Part shown: piece by piece, positions 10,497-24,300 of the stretch | Layout of the letters: each line of letters begins with the position of its first letter | How positions within the stretch are numbered: the stretch's first letter is position 1 | Assembly (NCBI GenBank): GCA_037013685.1 | Contig: CM072905.1 | Location: 7,575,491-7,639,490, forward strand | Length of the DNA: 64,000 bases | Direction: 5' to 3' | DNA from: Acridotheres tristis | Taxonomy: Eukaryota > Chordata > Aves > Passeriformes > Sturnidae | Translations under genes and position numbers: made by a program | Notes under the pieces: generated by a model | Seen by the model: only the letters and a program-made list of their open reading frames with translations | Database searches by the model: none | What the model was told of the DNA's origin: nothing

Positions 10497-13400
10497 TTTG
10501 CATGTGGACACACACGTTTGGAGAGCTAGGGAATTACAGCTTAGAAATTCTTTTCAGGCCTGGATTTCTCCTGACTCTCAGCTCCATTCCCAGGCTGACA
10601 AGCTGACTGCAGCTTCAGTTAGGGAGGAAGTCTCCCAAGGTTATAATATGGTGAAAAAAAGAGTGGAATTCATAATAAAGATTAACACCTCGTGTCTTTT
10701 CCATGGGATACAGCCTGAGATGCTGTCCCAAGGATGTTTTTCCCAATTGTCCAATGAGCTCCTGTCCTGTCCTGGCTGCACTAACACACTTTAATTACGG
10801 GATGTCTGTACAATAAATTGGCCTTTTTTCCCCAAAGAGCTCCGTGTGTGTTGCTGTCCTTTCTCTCTCTTCTCAGTGCAGTAACCACATTTGCATGCAA
10901 CCTATAGGAATCACTATATTACCATGTTTTACTGCTTTTCTTATCTCTAAATTTTATCTGGGACCCTTCCTGCCATGCCTAGGGAGGATGTCTCTTTGCT
11001 TTTTGGTATTTGCAGCATCTAACATTGTCTAAACAAAGGGGCCTGCAGGCATTCAGTTGCTTTCAGCCACACAGTCGAAAATTGCTATAATTTCTATTTC
11101 ACTTATATTTTCCATATTCTCAGTCTTTTGCTAGGCACTCGTATTTATAAGGTTTCCCTAATTCATCCTTCCCAACAGTTTCCCATATTGTTCTTAATGA
11201 CACTGGTCTACCCTAAAACAGAAACCCTTTGCCTCTAACCTGGAAGAAGCACCACTGGGAGTGCATGTGAACTACGTAAGTGGCCATAGTTACAATCCAG
11301 GAATTTCATACCACCACCTGCCCAGGGTTTTAGATATAACCACAAACATATATTCTTCATGCAATAATTGCTTGCACCTCTGATCCAGAATCAATCCCTG
11401 CCCCCCAAACGCTGATGGCTCGATACACATCCATAGTACCTCGTGGTTGGTTTGAAACAAATCAAAGTAAAATGCAAATTTGGTGCAAATCAACCACAGA
11501 AAAGAAGAATCTGTGTTATGACAATCTCTAGTCAGTATGAAATCGATCTTTGGCAGCCCAGAGTACATCACCCCACCAGCAGAGGGAAAGATTTGCAAAG
11601 ATGGACACTACAGCCAGAGAAATGTTTACTTCTACCAGGGATGTAGTTTTACAGCAAAGGGCTATTTTAAATTTTTTAGTTGCTAAACAAGAACCCTGAA
11701 AGTTCAAGGCGAGATGGCCATATTGCTTCTTATGCATGGGCTACTTTTGCACAGCTCATATAAAAAAATGAAGCTCAGATATAAAAAAAGCTTTTGTTGA
11801 CAGTATCTCAAATCTCAGAATCACTCACACTGTTACTGAATACCCAGAGAACTGAAGGTGCCTGTTTTATGTCACAGCAAAGCCAGTCAACAGGTTTCAC
11901 AACTACAAGACTTTTTTTGTTAATAGGGGTCCCAAAGGGAAATTCTGGAGGCAGGAAACATTTTTCTTCAATCTCCTCCATGTAACATTACTGCAAAAAC
12001 AAAAAGCCACAAGAGACAGAAAAATTCCTATAAGCAGAAAAATATGGATTTCTTTACTTTTAAGGATCTGCATTGGTGATTGTGGAGATTGAACTCTCTG
12101 TTCAGGAGGGAATGTGCTTGGGGGAATATCCAAATCTCTGGCAAGCACATTAGCCAAAAGCAGGCTTGCCATATGCAAAAACTGGGCTTTTCACCTTCTT
12201 GGTGTAAGAAAAGAAAACCTAACCTCCTTGTCAGAGTACAGACTTTCACTTCCTTGGAGCATCATTTCCTCACCATCCACACCCACTGCTGAGATCAGTC
12301 TGTCAGAACTGACACTGGTTTGCTCAAACATGAGGTCAGATTGGGAAATGGGGATGTGTTGGAACTCTCCAGGGATGACCTGGTGAAAACTGAGGCCAAG
12401 AGCAGAGCTGGTCTCTTAAACAGCTCTATAAGGAGTAAGATTTTTGGGATACATAGGACTGCCCACAGGCAGGAAGATACAAAGCAAAGACTGCACAATG
12501 CACAGGGCCTGGCCTCTCAAGGGCCACAGCATCCTTTTCCAAATGCATGTTTCTCTGCAGTCCTACCTGCAATCCCACCTGCAATCCCAGGAGATGCTGC
12601 TTCATTTATGGTGTAGAGACTCCCAGCTCAGCACTGCCGGTGTGTCCAGTCTCAGCATCAATGCCCACAACAGAAGTTCTTCTATTCTTCAGTACTGTAA
12701 AAACAAGATGACTTTTTTTATTTAAGCAAACTGCACCTGGGATCATCAAGTGAAGATGGTTTTCTGTCAGCCCTTTTTGATCTTCAATAGTCCATTTAAT
12801 TCTACTTCACTACATCCTTAATTACATCCTGGACATATAAAAGGCAGATTTGGCTGATTTTTTTTTTTTTAATTCATAAACAAAGAGGATTGTCATTAGA
12901 TCTTACACTGTGTGTGTTAAGGGTGTCAGCTGGCACTTGAACTGTGCCATAAACTTATCAGTGTGCACGTTCTTCACAGGGCTGTGTATCAAATCTTGTT
13001 TACTTGCTTGTGCTCTGTGTGCTTTCTGCTCTCCCGTGTCTCTGGTCTACAGAACTGAACATCACAAGATGTGCTCTAAGAACAGAACTGTTCTACAGAT
13101 TGATTCATCTTTGCTGCAGGACAAATTTGTCTTTCAGTGACGTCTACAACCTCCCAAAGCCAGTGTTTGTCTGGAAGTCAGTGGAATAAAGCTGCTAAAG
13201 AAGCTGGGGATGTTTGGACGTGTTCACAGTATTATTTGATGATATATGAACAGAGTTATGAGTGGGGGAGAAAAAGAATGACATTGTCTGCAGCATGCAA
13301 CTGCTCAGTGATCATGCCTTGGGGCTAGCAAAGGCTTGGCACCCTTAGGTTCTTGGTTTTCCCCCCCTGTTCAGCAGTCATCTTCAGAAGCAAATGCTTT

Positions 13401-14660
13401 CAGGCTGGGAAAACGGAGAGGAAGAAATTACAAGAGCAAACTCTGCACAGCTGTTTGTCTTGCTTTCACCAAATGAAACTGATAGCCCAGAAACTCCCAA
13501 GCTTGCCATAATTCCACACTCACTGGCCATTTTCCAGCTAGTTCCTTCCCTTCTGCACCAAACCTCTCCAAAACTAAACAAGCAGCCAGAGGCAGCAGCA
13601 TTTGTTGAAGCAAAGCCCCCACATCTTATACAGCGGCACTTTCAAGAATACCCAGAGTTCTGTCACAGAGCAAAGCCAGTGAACTGTGGCAGGAGAGAGG
13701 GAACAGCTTAGTGAGCCAACTGGTCTGTGTTCTCCATGGGCTGAAATGCTCCAGGAGGGAAAGACACAGTGGTTTGATGGTGGAATGAGCAAGTGGCTGC
13801 TCAGTGTCCACAGAGCAGAGCTGCAGAGATTGCAAACCCTGTCAGGGTTTCATTAGCACTGATTTGTGTGCTTGGTGTCCAGCCCCAGCCAGCTCATGCC
13901 TCCATAAAGAAACCGCCTTGGATCTGGGTAGGGACAGCAGATGATATGGGTCTAACCTAGAATATTTCCCCCTTTCCTACTTGGTAATGGGACCATGGGC
14001 AGGTTCCTCCAGCCAGTGCCCACACACCATGGAATGTCCTTGCCTGGAGAAATCACTGGAGATGGGGGGGTAAGTGCTCTCAATCTGGCTCTATTACAGC
14101 CTCTGGTTGCTGGAACTTGTTTTAGTTCTTCCTGTAAGCAGTGAGGACTCAGCTTTTGAGCTGTTCCCTATGGCCACAGCTCTGGGTCATAATTAACCTC
14201 CCTGAACAGAGTGGAACAGACCAAGTCTGCCATCACACAGCCTTTCTGCTCCTCCAGCTCCTCACATTCACCCCATCCCACTGAAGTGCTCTGCTCCCAG
14301 CATTCCTTTCTCAGACACACAATGCTGAGAAGACTGATGAGCCTCTTCATTTGTGAGAATTTTTAAAAACCGCAGAAAAATGCACTCCCAGCAACAATGG
14401 CTGGAAACATCATCTGGAGCAACACAGGCTGGAAAGAACCAGGGATCCTTTATCCAAATTCCTCCCTCAGCAGCCTTTTGTTTGTGCCATCCCAGCAGGA
14501 ATCCTAGCACATCATCCCAGAGCTGACAGACAGACAAACTGACACCACTTCAGGGCCAAGCTGGGTTGTGGAGTTTTTCCCCCTCTTTTAAAATCTATTT
14601 GATGGAAAGAAAAAAAATTCTGTACCTTGACTGAGAATCTCTCAGAGAGCTGGTCCTCTG
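10497..14660. other. Intergenic DNA upstream of ST6GALNAC1
   Basis: This is AT-richer DNA between the 10.2-kb and 14.7-kb LTRs. I recognise no exon, RNA gene or repeat family, apart from a T-run near 12857-12870. The stretch just beyond the LTR (10500-10870) has no clear coding signal and could be part of an older insertion. Open frames here are short and show no family motif. Confidence 0.5.
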
Positions 14661-15033
14661 TGAGAAACAACACTCACTTTTTTTTTTAAATTTCAAAGGT
14701 TTATTAAACCTTAGCCAAAAAATACAACAAAAGACTATAAGGAGCAAAAAATCAGCAGTGGGAGCACAGGACTAAACTGCCATGTGCTTACCTATAGAAT
14801 GGCTGCTCTGCCTTTTATACCCCTAGACTCTCCCTAAGTCTCGTTGGTTAACCCCTTCTTTGCCGTCTGTTGGTGATTACTTCCTTACACCCTGATTGGA
14901 GGTCAGGTGTAGGAACAAGCTGGCCCACCCCAAATGCCCCGACTACCTAAACAATCTTGTGACAACAATACAAGGGGGAGGGGAAAGAGGACTATGGGAG
15001 GATATATTACAATAACAGAATTACACATCCACA
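14661..15033 (-). mobile_element. Solo LTR-like element, minus orientation
   Basis: Read on the minus strand, this ~370-bp segment starts near TGTGGATGTGTAATTC. It carries a TATA box (GGTATAAAAGGC near 14812-14821) and a poly(A) signal (TTTAATAAACC, AATAAA at 14705-14700) about 110 bp later, and ends near TTGTTTCTCA. TATA, short transcribed part and AATAAA followed by a CA-type end are the layout of an LTR. It is a different family from the LTR at 10.2 kb. No target-site duplication is evident and no internal retroviral genes are present. Confidence 0.55.
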
Positions 15034-18000
15034 AAACTTATCTTAACATACACACAATATTCATCCTTTAATTGTGAGAGCCAACCATCACATTGCTCAT
15101 CCATAACATCCTCCAAGGAGCAGGGCAGCACTGCAAACAGGTGAAGAGGTAATTTATTAAACTCGTGGCTAGTTAGCCTCCCATCAGAAAAGCAGCTTCT
15201 CCAGCTCCTGTCCCTGACAGCTGCCAAGGAATAGGGAGCATTCAAGGACTCTCCACTGCTCCAAAGAAAGAAACACAAGAATCACAAAGGCCAAATTCCT
15301 CTCCATGCCCCTGGCAAAAAAAAAAAAAATGCAGGCATATAATCTCAGCACATCACATCGGGAAGAAAAACTGTGGCTCTGCATAGATATGAATTACAGA
15401 ATCACATCTCCGTGGGGATCCACTAATTTTAGAGCCAGAAGTTAAATATTTCTTGGTAAAGCTCTTTCCAATACTCTTCCCACTGCCTTAACATCAGAAA
15501 CCATCTTGACATCTCTGGCAGGACAAATGTGCCATTTGGCATCCTTCGGGGTGAAAAGTGCTGCAGGGAACGCAAGACGTAAGCCTGCTTCTAGAGTGGC
15601 ATAAATCATCCTGTTCCTGTCTTACACTTGGGAAAATCTGTTTAGCTTTCCTCTCTGTTCCTGACTGACAGGAGCACCAGAGAAATGCAGTCACATTTTT
15701 AGCTGCAGGAGTGGGACAGCCACAGGGTCCTGTGAGGAGTTGTGAAAATCAGATGCTTCTCTTCCCTTCTCTCCCCTTTGTGTATTGTCTTCTCTGTAAC
15801 TGTTATTCTCCTGTTTTATTTAGATACATACCTGGTGCTCCTTATCTCCATCTTTCTCTTGTTAACTTGACAGAGTCTTTTGTCAACCATGGAGAAAAGG
15901 GAAACCTTTGCCATAGCACCTATCAACCTCATATTTGGAAATCCCCAGGCAAAGTAATTGCTGGGCAGGAGAGCAGCACTGTGCTATTGTTGTGGAAATG
16001 TAAGATCCTGGTGCTCAGAAAGGGCCACACATTCTCTCCTGATTCCTGGGAGCTCTTTAATATCTGTTTAATCCGGGTTTATCTCAAAGATTCCAGGAAG
16101 GACACCTCTATTGCAGTCTCAGCCAGAGCCAAGAGGATGAGCCAGCCTGTTTCTACTAATGATGTGCAATGACATTCATCATGTCCTCCATGAGCTGTAC
16201 TTCCAAACATGTGCCACGGAGAAGTCAGGCAGGACATACACTGAGTGTGGCTCCTCCTAGCTCTGCAGCTTGCACCTCAAGCCTTGTGTCCTCATTTGCA
16301 GTTATCAACTGAGAATGATCAGGCCAAAAACAGAAGCAGTGTTGTTTACACACCATGTCAAATGTGGGTGCTGTGCAGCCCTCGTGTTAATCTCTGTTAA
16401 CCTGCCATTACCAACCCCATGACTCCAAGCAGATGTCAGCTGGGTCCTGTCTTTGAGTGCCTGAGCTTTCCTCCCTCTCCCTAAGCAATCTGCACCACTG
16501 CATCACACTCTGCTGATCCCCTGTGCTCCACCCCACATGGCAGCTTGCTCACTATCTAAGTTCATATTTACCCCCTGATATGGTAACCATAAATAAACAC
16601 AAGCTCAGTTTACTGAAATAACATCTTAAATTAATAAAAGAATGAAGAGCAAGAAGACACATTGCTCTGTATTGAAATGAGAACTATGACAAGTTATTCT
16701 GCTGATTATTTAACTGTGTGTTCTATATGGTAAAAGTGCTCTGAGAATCTCCGAGAAATAACAAGTCCTTAGGTTGACAAACTTTGTGTAATTTACCCTA
16801 AAGCACTTGCAAATTACCTTACTGTGGGTCGTTCAGTTGATGTTGAAAGGCAGTCCTGGCTGCCAGGAGGATGAGGAGCCATCCTACTGCACCAGACACT
16901 TTTCCAGACAGACCTCTGAAATAAACAGAAAGGAGACAGAGCAGTAAAGGCAGTTAATCACATCAGAATTTAACCAGGATGGTGCCAACAGTTCTACTTG
17001 TACCCAAAACTACATGGGTATCTTTTTCCTTTCAGCTTTATCTGTCAGCTTTTATCTTTCGTGGCTCCACTACTGCATTCTCAGAGCCCTGATGGCTGAA
17101 GCCACCAGGCTCCAGCAGCCCACAAGTCAAAGGTGGGTTATTTATTCTGCCACTATCAAAATATTTCACCATTGTTCAAGAGACCAATCTATTAAAAACA
17201 CATTGATATGTCAAGTGCCCTACAAACACATTGAAATAACTGCACTGTTTGATGGATGGAAGTTCATATACAATTTGATTTGAGAATTAGTTTTACCTCA
17301 CATCTACAAAATGTAGATTTGTCTCTTCCTCTTTGAAGATAAATATGTGGCATCTTACTTCTGGAATTTCACATGGTTTGCTATCTAAATCTAACTGGGA
17401 ATAAAAACTTTCTGTCTTGTCATGTGGTTAGTCTTTGGGTTTTGTGTTATCCTGTGAAACAATTTCTTGTCTAGAGATTGCAGCTGAATTGAAGGTCAGT
17501 ATTCCTAAAAGGCCACTGCCTTGAGTTGTTTACTCTTTCCTGTACAATACTGTATTCAAGACAGCCTTGTGCTTCCATTAATACCAACATCTGACAACTT
17601 CAAGCAAACCAGAAGCCTGCAGTTCCATTTATCAGTGCATGCTTCATTAAAAAGGACTTGGTGGTCACCAACGCTTCCAGGGCTTCCTGAGACACATTCA
17701 TGCCTGCAGACACTTGGTCACCAGTTTTGTTAACCTGGTTTGACTCAGAGCAGAGCCAAGGTGATCAAATTTTGTTTCAACACTGCAGCTGGCAAGTGGA
17801 ATTCATACCTGGAGAAGAGACGAGCACATCACCCTTACACCATCCCTTCCTACCTGCACCTAAATAGACTTTAAATAACCATGGTAAGTAACTGTGGACA
17901 CTCAGTACCCCAGCCACCTGTTTCTCCAAAAGTAGGTACATATGGATAATTTTATCTTGTTTTGCACTCACAAAGAAAAAAAAAGCTCTCCTGTCCTCTG

Positions 18001-18599
18001 GTAGGTTTGTTTAAAGAAATAAGGTTTGTCTTGGATAATGCTCCTGCTGATGATCCCTAGGCTGCTGGGACAGAACCGTGCTGTTACCATCACCACGTAC
18101 TCTCCTACCTCACAACAGGGTGGCTGAGTCCTCCCAGATCCCAGCCCCAAGGCTGGCGTGTCTGTGCCCCCAAAGACACTGCAACAATCACTTTTCCTCA
18201 GCTGAGTCAGCCACTGTGAGTGCAGAGTAGGATCAAGCTCACACCATTTTGAGGCTCTCTGCCTCATTTCTTGTTGCGAAAGGTGAGCAGGGACATCAGC
18301 CCCACCATCACAGGCTTTTCAGTACAAATATCACCAAACTGTCATGCACAACGGAAATCACTCCTGGGTGCAGTATATCCACGTACAAACAAGGATAATC
18401 CACCCTTTAGGAAGAAACCATTTGCTGCAAAAGGCCATAGGAGGAGCTGGCTGGCCGGCAAAGCCAGGCTTTTGCTATGAAGCAGCCTGGGAATGGAGGG
18501 GCCATCCAAGACAGAGCTGCTGATGGACACCTACATAAAGAACACAGATGGATGCAGGCTCAATGTCTTCTCTGCCTGAGTATTCAAACATTTTATGAA
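15034..18599. other. Intergenic DNA, nothing recognised
   Basis: There is no exon, RNA gene or repeat family that I can support. An AATTTATTAAA motif near 15150 and an A-run near 15307 could be remnants connected with the neighbouring LTR insertion, but this is not secure. Open frames such as 15711-16172 on the plus strand lack any known domain and are probably chance. Confidence 0.45.
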
Positions 18600-19141
18600 C
18601 AGGCTGCTCTAGTGTGCATCCCCCACAAGGTCACATGCTCCAGCATGGGCTCCTCTCACCACAGGTCCCTGCCAGCTCAGGCTTCCCGGGAGTTCACAGC
18701 CTTCTTTCAGGCATCCCCCTGCTCCAGCGTGGGCTCCTGCAGGAGCTGCAGGTGGATCTCTCTCACATGAACCTCCATGGGCTGCAGGGGCCCAGCTGTC
18801 TCACCATGCTCTGCACCACAGGCTGCAGGGGAACCTCACCCCAGTGCCTGGAGTGTGTCCTCCCCCTCCTTCTCCACTGACCTTGCTGTCTGCAGGATTC
18901 TTTCTCTCACACATTCTGATCCCTCTCTTCTCTGAGTGCAATTACCGGTGTGCAATAACTTTTTATTCCTTCTTAGATATGTTATCACAGAGGTGTTACT
19001 GCCATCACTGATGGTTGTGCACTGCACAGTGGCAGGTCCACCCTGCAGCCAGCTGGTGTGGCTCTGCTGGACATGGAAGAAACTTCTGGCAGCTTCTCAC
19101 AGAAGCCACCTCTGTAGCCACCCTGCTACCAAAACCTGGCC
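18600..19141. repeat. Dispersed avian repeat, probably LTR/ERV-derived
   Basis: I recognise this stretch as a family scattered through bird genomes. Its marks are CTCCATGGGCTGCAGGGG, a TGACCTTGCTGTCTGCAGG segment, TTAGATATGTTATCACAGAG, GCAGCTTCTCACAGAAGCCA and CTACCAAAACCTGGCCATG. This is recall of a sequence type, not a database match. I cannot name the family or fix the ends. It carries no intact gene. Confidence 0.5.
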
Positions 19142-19312
19142 ATGAAAACCCAATACAACCCAGAAGGATCATCAAGTGCAACTCCTGGCCCTGCACAGGA
19201 CAGCTCCAGAAATCCCACTCTGTGCCTGAAATCATTTTCCAAAACTGCTTGAACTCTGGCAGCCTTGGGGCTGTGACCACTCCCCTGAGGAGCCATTTCC
19301 CACCTCAGCTGT
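19142..19312 (-). mobile_element. CR1 LINE fragment (3' region)
   Basis: On the plus strand the order is AGAAGGATCATCAAGTGCAA, CAACTCCTGGCCCTGCACAG, then TTGAACTCTGGCAGCCTTGG and GGGCTGTGACCACTCCCCTG. These are hallmark blocks of the complement of avian CR1 3' ends, so the element runs on the minus strand. It is 5'-truncated and decayed, and abuts the dispersed repeat just before it. Confidence 0.75.
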
Positions 19313-22300
19313 GCTGCCAGCAGTTTTTAAAAAGCAAAGGAGTGCCATTTCCTCAGGAAATTTAGGGAACCATCCCATCAACCCACTCACAGCACTACCA
19401 ATTTAACAGTGCCACTGTAGGGCTATTGAAACTGTCATGGTTTACATACAAAAATGAGGCCCAACACTCTTGGCTGTTCATGGGCAGCTTGAAAATAGGT
19501 AGAAGATAACCTTCCTCCCTAAAAACAAGTTTTCAGAATGCCTCTGCTCTTATCTCAGGGTCACTGGGTTCAGACATGGTGACACTCCCCTTCTTCACTA
19601 AGGTCATACAGCTCTTCCCTGCCACAAAAGCAGCAGATGAGGCACAGGAATTCTTTAGTGCAGGACAAAAACACAGCCCACAGATGAGAATGAATTGGCA
19701 AACCCAACCTAAAATTTTCATGTAGTGCTGCCTGAAATAGAAGTCTTCTTGTTCATGCCAAAAGTCAAACTTCACCACTGCAAAGTTGATTTAAGTGTGT
19801 GGGTGTGAAAATTTCAACGTAGTCTGTACAGAGGAAAGCTGGGGTTTCTATTTTCTCTCTTTGTTTTCTGCTGGTGTTTCTACTGCTGCTATACAGATAA
19901 CACCCTATGTAACTTATCACAGACTTCACAACACAGTGAAAAAACAAACAGAACAAAGAACATGGAAGAGGAACTGACAATATCTGGTCAGGCCCTTCAA
20001 AACTGAAGTACGTAAGCACATAGAGAGGAGAGCTTCTGTCAAAAAGCCAAAGCAAACAGAAAGTTCAGAAATCAGCAGGTGTGAGTCTCCCTCCCAGCCA
20101 TTCTGACCACATCTTGTAAGTATCCAGAAACTAAAACTCTTCCATTTTAGCTCTAACTTTTAGTAAAGAGTCAGATGCTGGGACAAGCCTGAGCAGTCGG
20201 TCATTCCATCTCCTTGCAAATCTGTTTCCTCAGGCAGTCTGGTTTATCCCTCCAGTCCCATCTTTACTAAGTGCCTCTTCCCACCAAAGGTCACAGTCAT
20301 CTCAATTAGCTGCTGGGATGTTTCTCCTCCAAAGTTAAACAGCTGGATTTTTCAGTGGTCCTTGTTGACAAGAAAGGACACGTTCCACATAAAGAGAATG
20401 GCAGCTAAAGGGAATTCAGGATGACAGGAGGGATTAAAAAGATCCTGTGCTTTGCTCTGCTACCACAGTTTGGGGCAGCTGTAAAGAAAGAAGCTGACAG
20501 CAAATTCTCTGATGCTGGAAGGCACTACAAAGTCAAAGCACCACTTTTCAGGAGTTACTGAGCCACTGAGATCTTCCTTATTTACTACAAACTAAACACT
20601 TCCACCACTCCTTTACCACCCTCCCATTTCCATAAAAGAAGCATTTTGAGTTGATTTCAACCTCCATCAATTATCAGGAGTAGAACTGGGTCACAGGCAT
20701 TCACAAAACAATATCTTACACCACACAGGCTGCTGGTTTTCTCTCTGATAAAAGGGTTATAACAGTGTTGACAAGGAAGACAAATGACAGAGGCAATGAT
20801 CCACAACGTCCTCTCCACCATAAGGATTGCAGTTATATCTTTATGACAGAGTTATAAAACAAAACAATAAAGTTCCAAGGCCATTAGAGAAAGGTCACAC
20901 ACATTACAGTAGGAAATAACTATTTTAGATATTATCTGGAGCTATGAAGACAAACAACATTCAAATACCAGAGTCCTGGACCCTGGAACGCCACCTTCCT
21001 CAGGGGCATGTACCTTCTCTCCCCCTACAGTGAAGTTTAATCATGACTAAAAACAAGCATTTTTCCCCTGTGACTCCAGCCAGCTCAGTGCACTCCCTCG
21101 AACCAACAAATACTCCTCCCACAGGTGAAACAGAGCTTAACTCTTGGTGGCTGGGTGATCGAGGGAAGTTTTAAATAAGGTGCTAAATGGAGCTTTAAAT
21201 AAGATGCTGACCAGGAGGAATTGCTCAGAAAATATGAGTTTTCTCATCAGTAGTCATTAGCTAAGTTTAGCCAGTCTCAGGAATGCTGGAGAACAGGTGG
21301 ATCACAACATAGGGGATTTGTGAAAGATTTGCGAATAGAAAAGGACTGAGCACATCCTTAACCCTCCCCGGAACAAGCAGCACCTGAAATGTTCAGTCGG
21401 AGCTCTGCGGGCCGTCTCTGCTGTTTGAACAACACAACAGCACCATCCAGAGGATAAACACTGCTGGCTCTGCCTCTCCCACCACGTTCCCTTTCCCCAC
21501 GTCTGCAGGATATGAGCGTTATTCCAACTGGGAGCACTGCAGGGTTCAGGTTACCCTTGGGTAAACAAACGGGAGCCTCTGCAGGAGGGCAAGAACAAAG
21601 ATTTCCAGAAAGAACCCCACTTCCCAGTGCCAGGCAGCACCATCTCCGTCCAGGCGTTCCTTCCTGCAGGGCTGCAATCTCTTCACCGGTGTAGAGCAGG
21701 AAAATCTGATTGCACTGTGAGGACTCATCACCCCTCACCCTGATTTATCACAGCACAGGCAGTGGTGGTGCGGTGAGTCCCCAGGGGCACGGGGGAGGCT
21801 CGCAGCCTCCCTGCCACTCTCCAGTCCCACTGCCGATTTTGGAGATGTGCTCAGGCTGTTTGTGTTTCCCCAGGCTGATGGCAGCTGCCTGGCTCATCTC
21901 TCCCTGCAGCAGCATCCCTAACGACTTGCTTCAATGCCTGAAAAGTCGCAATTCCCACAGCAGGTTTGGCGCCAGCTTCTCGTGGAAAACAAAAATCAAT
22001 TATCCCCTTCCTTTGAGACAAATTAAGACAAAACAAACTATGAAATACTTCCACTTGGTGTTTATTGTTCCCAGTGCAATTTAGCAGTTGACAAACGGGA
22101 GCATTCCCAACAGCTGAGCACATCATGACTCACGGCAGCACAAACCTCAATGGCTGCATTCCTGAACTACTTTGGAAATTAAGAAAGCATTTCAGACAGG
22201 AGAATTTCCCCTTTAGGTTAAAAAAAAAAAAAACAAACCAAAAACAAAAACACCAAACCAAAAAAACCAAAAACCAAAAAACTGTCTTACAGCTATTCCA

Positions 22301-23716
22301 GAAGTGTTGGCTGAGATCCAGTGACTGGATGAGCTAACATCTATTCAAAGTTTAAAAAAATGAAACAACAAAAAAACCACAGGGTCTTCCATGTTTTGCT
22401 CTGTCCCTGTCCTAACACAAAGTCAGATTTAAATCTATGGCACTGGCATTCCATCCCATCTCCTGAGCCTACCTTTAGGCATTCTTATCATCTACTGCTG
22501 CTTCCAGAACTTGCAACCTCTGCTGCTTCATTTGATATTCAGAGAGGACTCACAAGAAAAATGATTCCTAGGACATGTCAAAATCCCTATGAACACTCAC
22601 TTTTATGAGAATAACTTTAGTCATATAATAGAGAAAGAATTAAAAACCCAAAATACCACTCAGTTGCCACAAACAGAAGGTAGAAGGTACCACTGTCTAT
22701 TTTTCACCACGTCTGAGGTTATGTTGGTCAGAAAACTTCCAGAGAAATGCAGGTAGAAAAGGCTTCAGTGCTGGGGGGGTTACTTTTTATACAGCCCGTA
22801 TATCAAAATGTGATTCACCAACAAAAGTAAAGGCAATAAAGGTGAAGCTGCTTTCTTAAAATAGGAGCTGTTTGGGCCCCACACTCACTGCTTGATTACT
22901 GCCCAAATTCCTCATAGGCACCAGGTACAAAACCTTTCAGGATAAGTTATTTTACCTTCCAAGAGAAATTATATCATTTAAAATGGATTGTTACCCACAT
23001 GATTTTTGTTCCTTTGTTCTTCTGGAGATAAATCCCGACTATTTTAAATTAATTCCCTGCCTGGCAACAGTGATTAAGAAACATGAGGGACTGGAAGGGT
23101 GAGGCAGGAATGAAGTAGTGGGGTGTTGTTAGTGTTCTAACTCCAAAGCTGGTCTGGAAACTCCTGCTTGCTCTCTTCCGGTGGGTATTAGTGAAGAATT
23201 TTGCCTTTCTGAGAAATACCCTTGAGGAATTTATTCAAAATATTTGACATAGTTTGCAAAAAATCCCAGAATGCCCGTGAACAGCACAGGAGGCAACACA
23301 AGGTGGAAAATAACCTGGGGGACACACGCTTTCCCATCTATAACTATTCTCATTTTTTTTTCCAGGAAAAGGACAGTGCAAACCCACCTCTTCTCTTGCA
23401 GTGACTTTAACAGCAGCAAGGATGGGCTGGGAGGAGCCAAACTCCCAGAACTGACACCAGCTTGAGAAGGGGAAACACCTGCAGTCACATCATGGAGCGC
23501 AAGGTTCATCAATTCCAGGAGCAATTTAAACAATCTGTAAAGAAATCTGAGATCCCTATCAAAGCTACCTGTACAGCCAGAAGGGAATTCTGCTCATTTT
23601 TATCTTCTCCTGCCTTCACCTCCCTCACCTATTAAAGTTCCTTTATCAAATCATTCCAGATTTTTATTTTTTTTTTAACCTGGATCTCTGATGGATGTGG
23701 ATCATGTTTTTAAGTT
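19313..23716. other. Intergenic DNA, nothing recognised apart from simple sequence
   Basis: No gene or identifiable repeat family could be supported. The stretch includes a slightly CpG-richer pocket near 21.36-21.80 kb without clear promoter motifs, and an A/C-rich simple repeat at 22.2 kb listed separately. Confidence 0.45.
22219..22281. repeat. A/C-rich simple sequence (imperfect AAAC-type)
   Basis: A 13-base A-run is followed by interrupted A-runs separated by C or CC for about 60 bp. It is either a low-complexity tract or the tail remnant of a retroposed copy. No associated gene copy is visible. Confidence 0.85.
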
Positions 23717-24051
23717 GAATTATCTGTCCCCAGGCTGAATTTTCTCACCTTTTGTAAACATAACTGATGTCATCAGGTAACTTCTGGTAACTTCTACAAC
23801 AGAAGATGCCCAATAAAGAAAAGGCAAACTTTTGTTTCTCGTCCTCTAAGACTCACCCAAAGAAAGCATTGAGTAAAATTACATCACCCAAACAAACATG
23901 CATTAGGTAGGCAGTGAATATGAATTGGATAGGTGGGTTCACATTAATTTTATTGCATAAAAGAGGTAACATGTTGTCCCTTGGTGTGGTTTGTGGAGAC
24001 CCCCATTTCACACCCTGTGCACAATAAACAGTGTCTCCTTGGTATCTTCAA
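23717..24051 (+). mobile_element. LTR-like unit, copy 1 of a head-to-tail pair
   Basis: The unit starts at TGAATTATCTGTCCCCAGGC. It includes GATGTCATCAGGTAACTTC, a TATA-type element in TTGCATAAAAGAGGTAAC near 23953-23970, and a poly(A) signal (CACAATAAACAGTGTC) near 24020. TATA, ~50-60 bp, then AATAAA fits an LTR on the plus strand. It is about 335 bp long. The next unit repeats the same blocks in the same order. Confidence 0.5.
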
Positions 24052-24300
24052 ACTGGATTATCTGTCCCCGGGCTGAATCTTCTCACTTCTTGTAAATCTG
24101 ATGTCATCAGACAACTTCTACAATAGAAGCTGCTTAATGAATAGAGTAACTTTTGTGTTCCACGATCAAGCACCAAATAAATATATTAGATAGGTGAACT
24201 CATGTGAATTTTACTACATAAAAGAGGTAACTTTTCACTCGTTGGGCGGTTTGATTGGTGCGCTCTGGGCAGAATAAACAACGTGTCCCTTCTCAGGCGC
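24052..24300 (+). mobile_element. LTR-like unit, copy 2 of a head-to-tail pair
   Basis: This begins TGGATTATCTGTCCCCGGGC and repeats copy 1 block by block: GATGTCATCAGACAACTTC, CTACATAAAAGAGGTAAC and CAGAATAAACAACGTGTCCC. It is ~85 bp shorter through internal losses, and clearly diverged from copy 1. It ends directly at the CpG island. The pair may be a tandem LTR left by recombination, or a local duplication of one LTR. Confidence 0.5.

Noticed and set aside
14661..15033. Intact provirus around the LTRs
   Set aside because: No gag, pol or env frames flank any LTR-like element in the window, so they are treated as solo LTRs.
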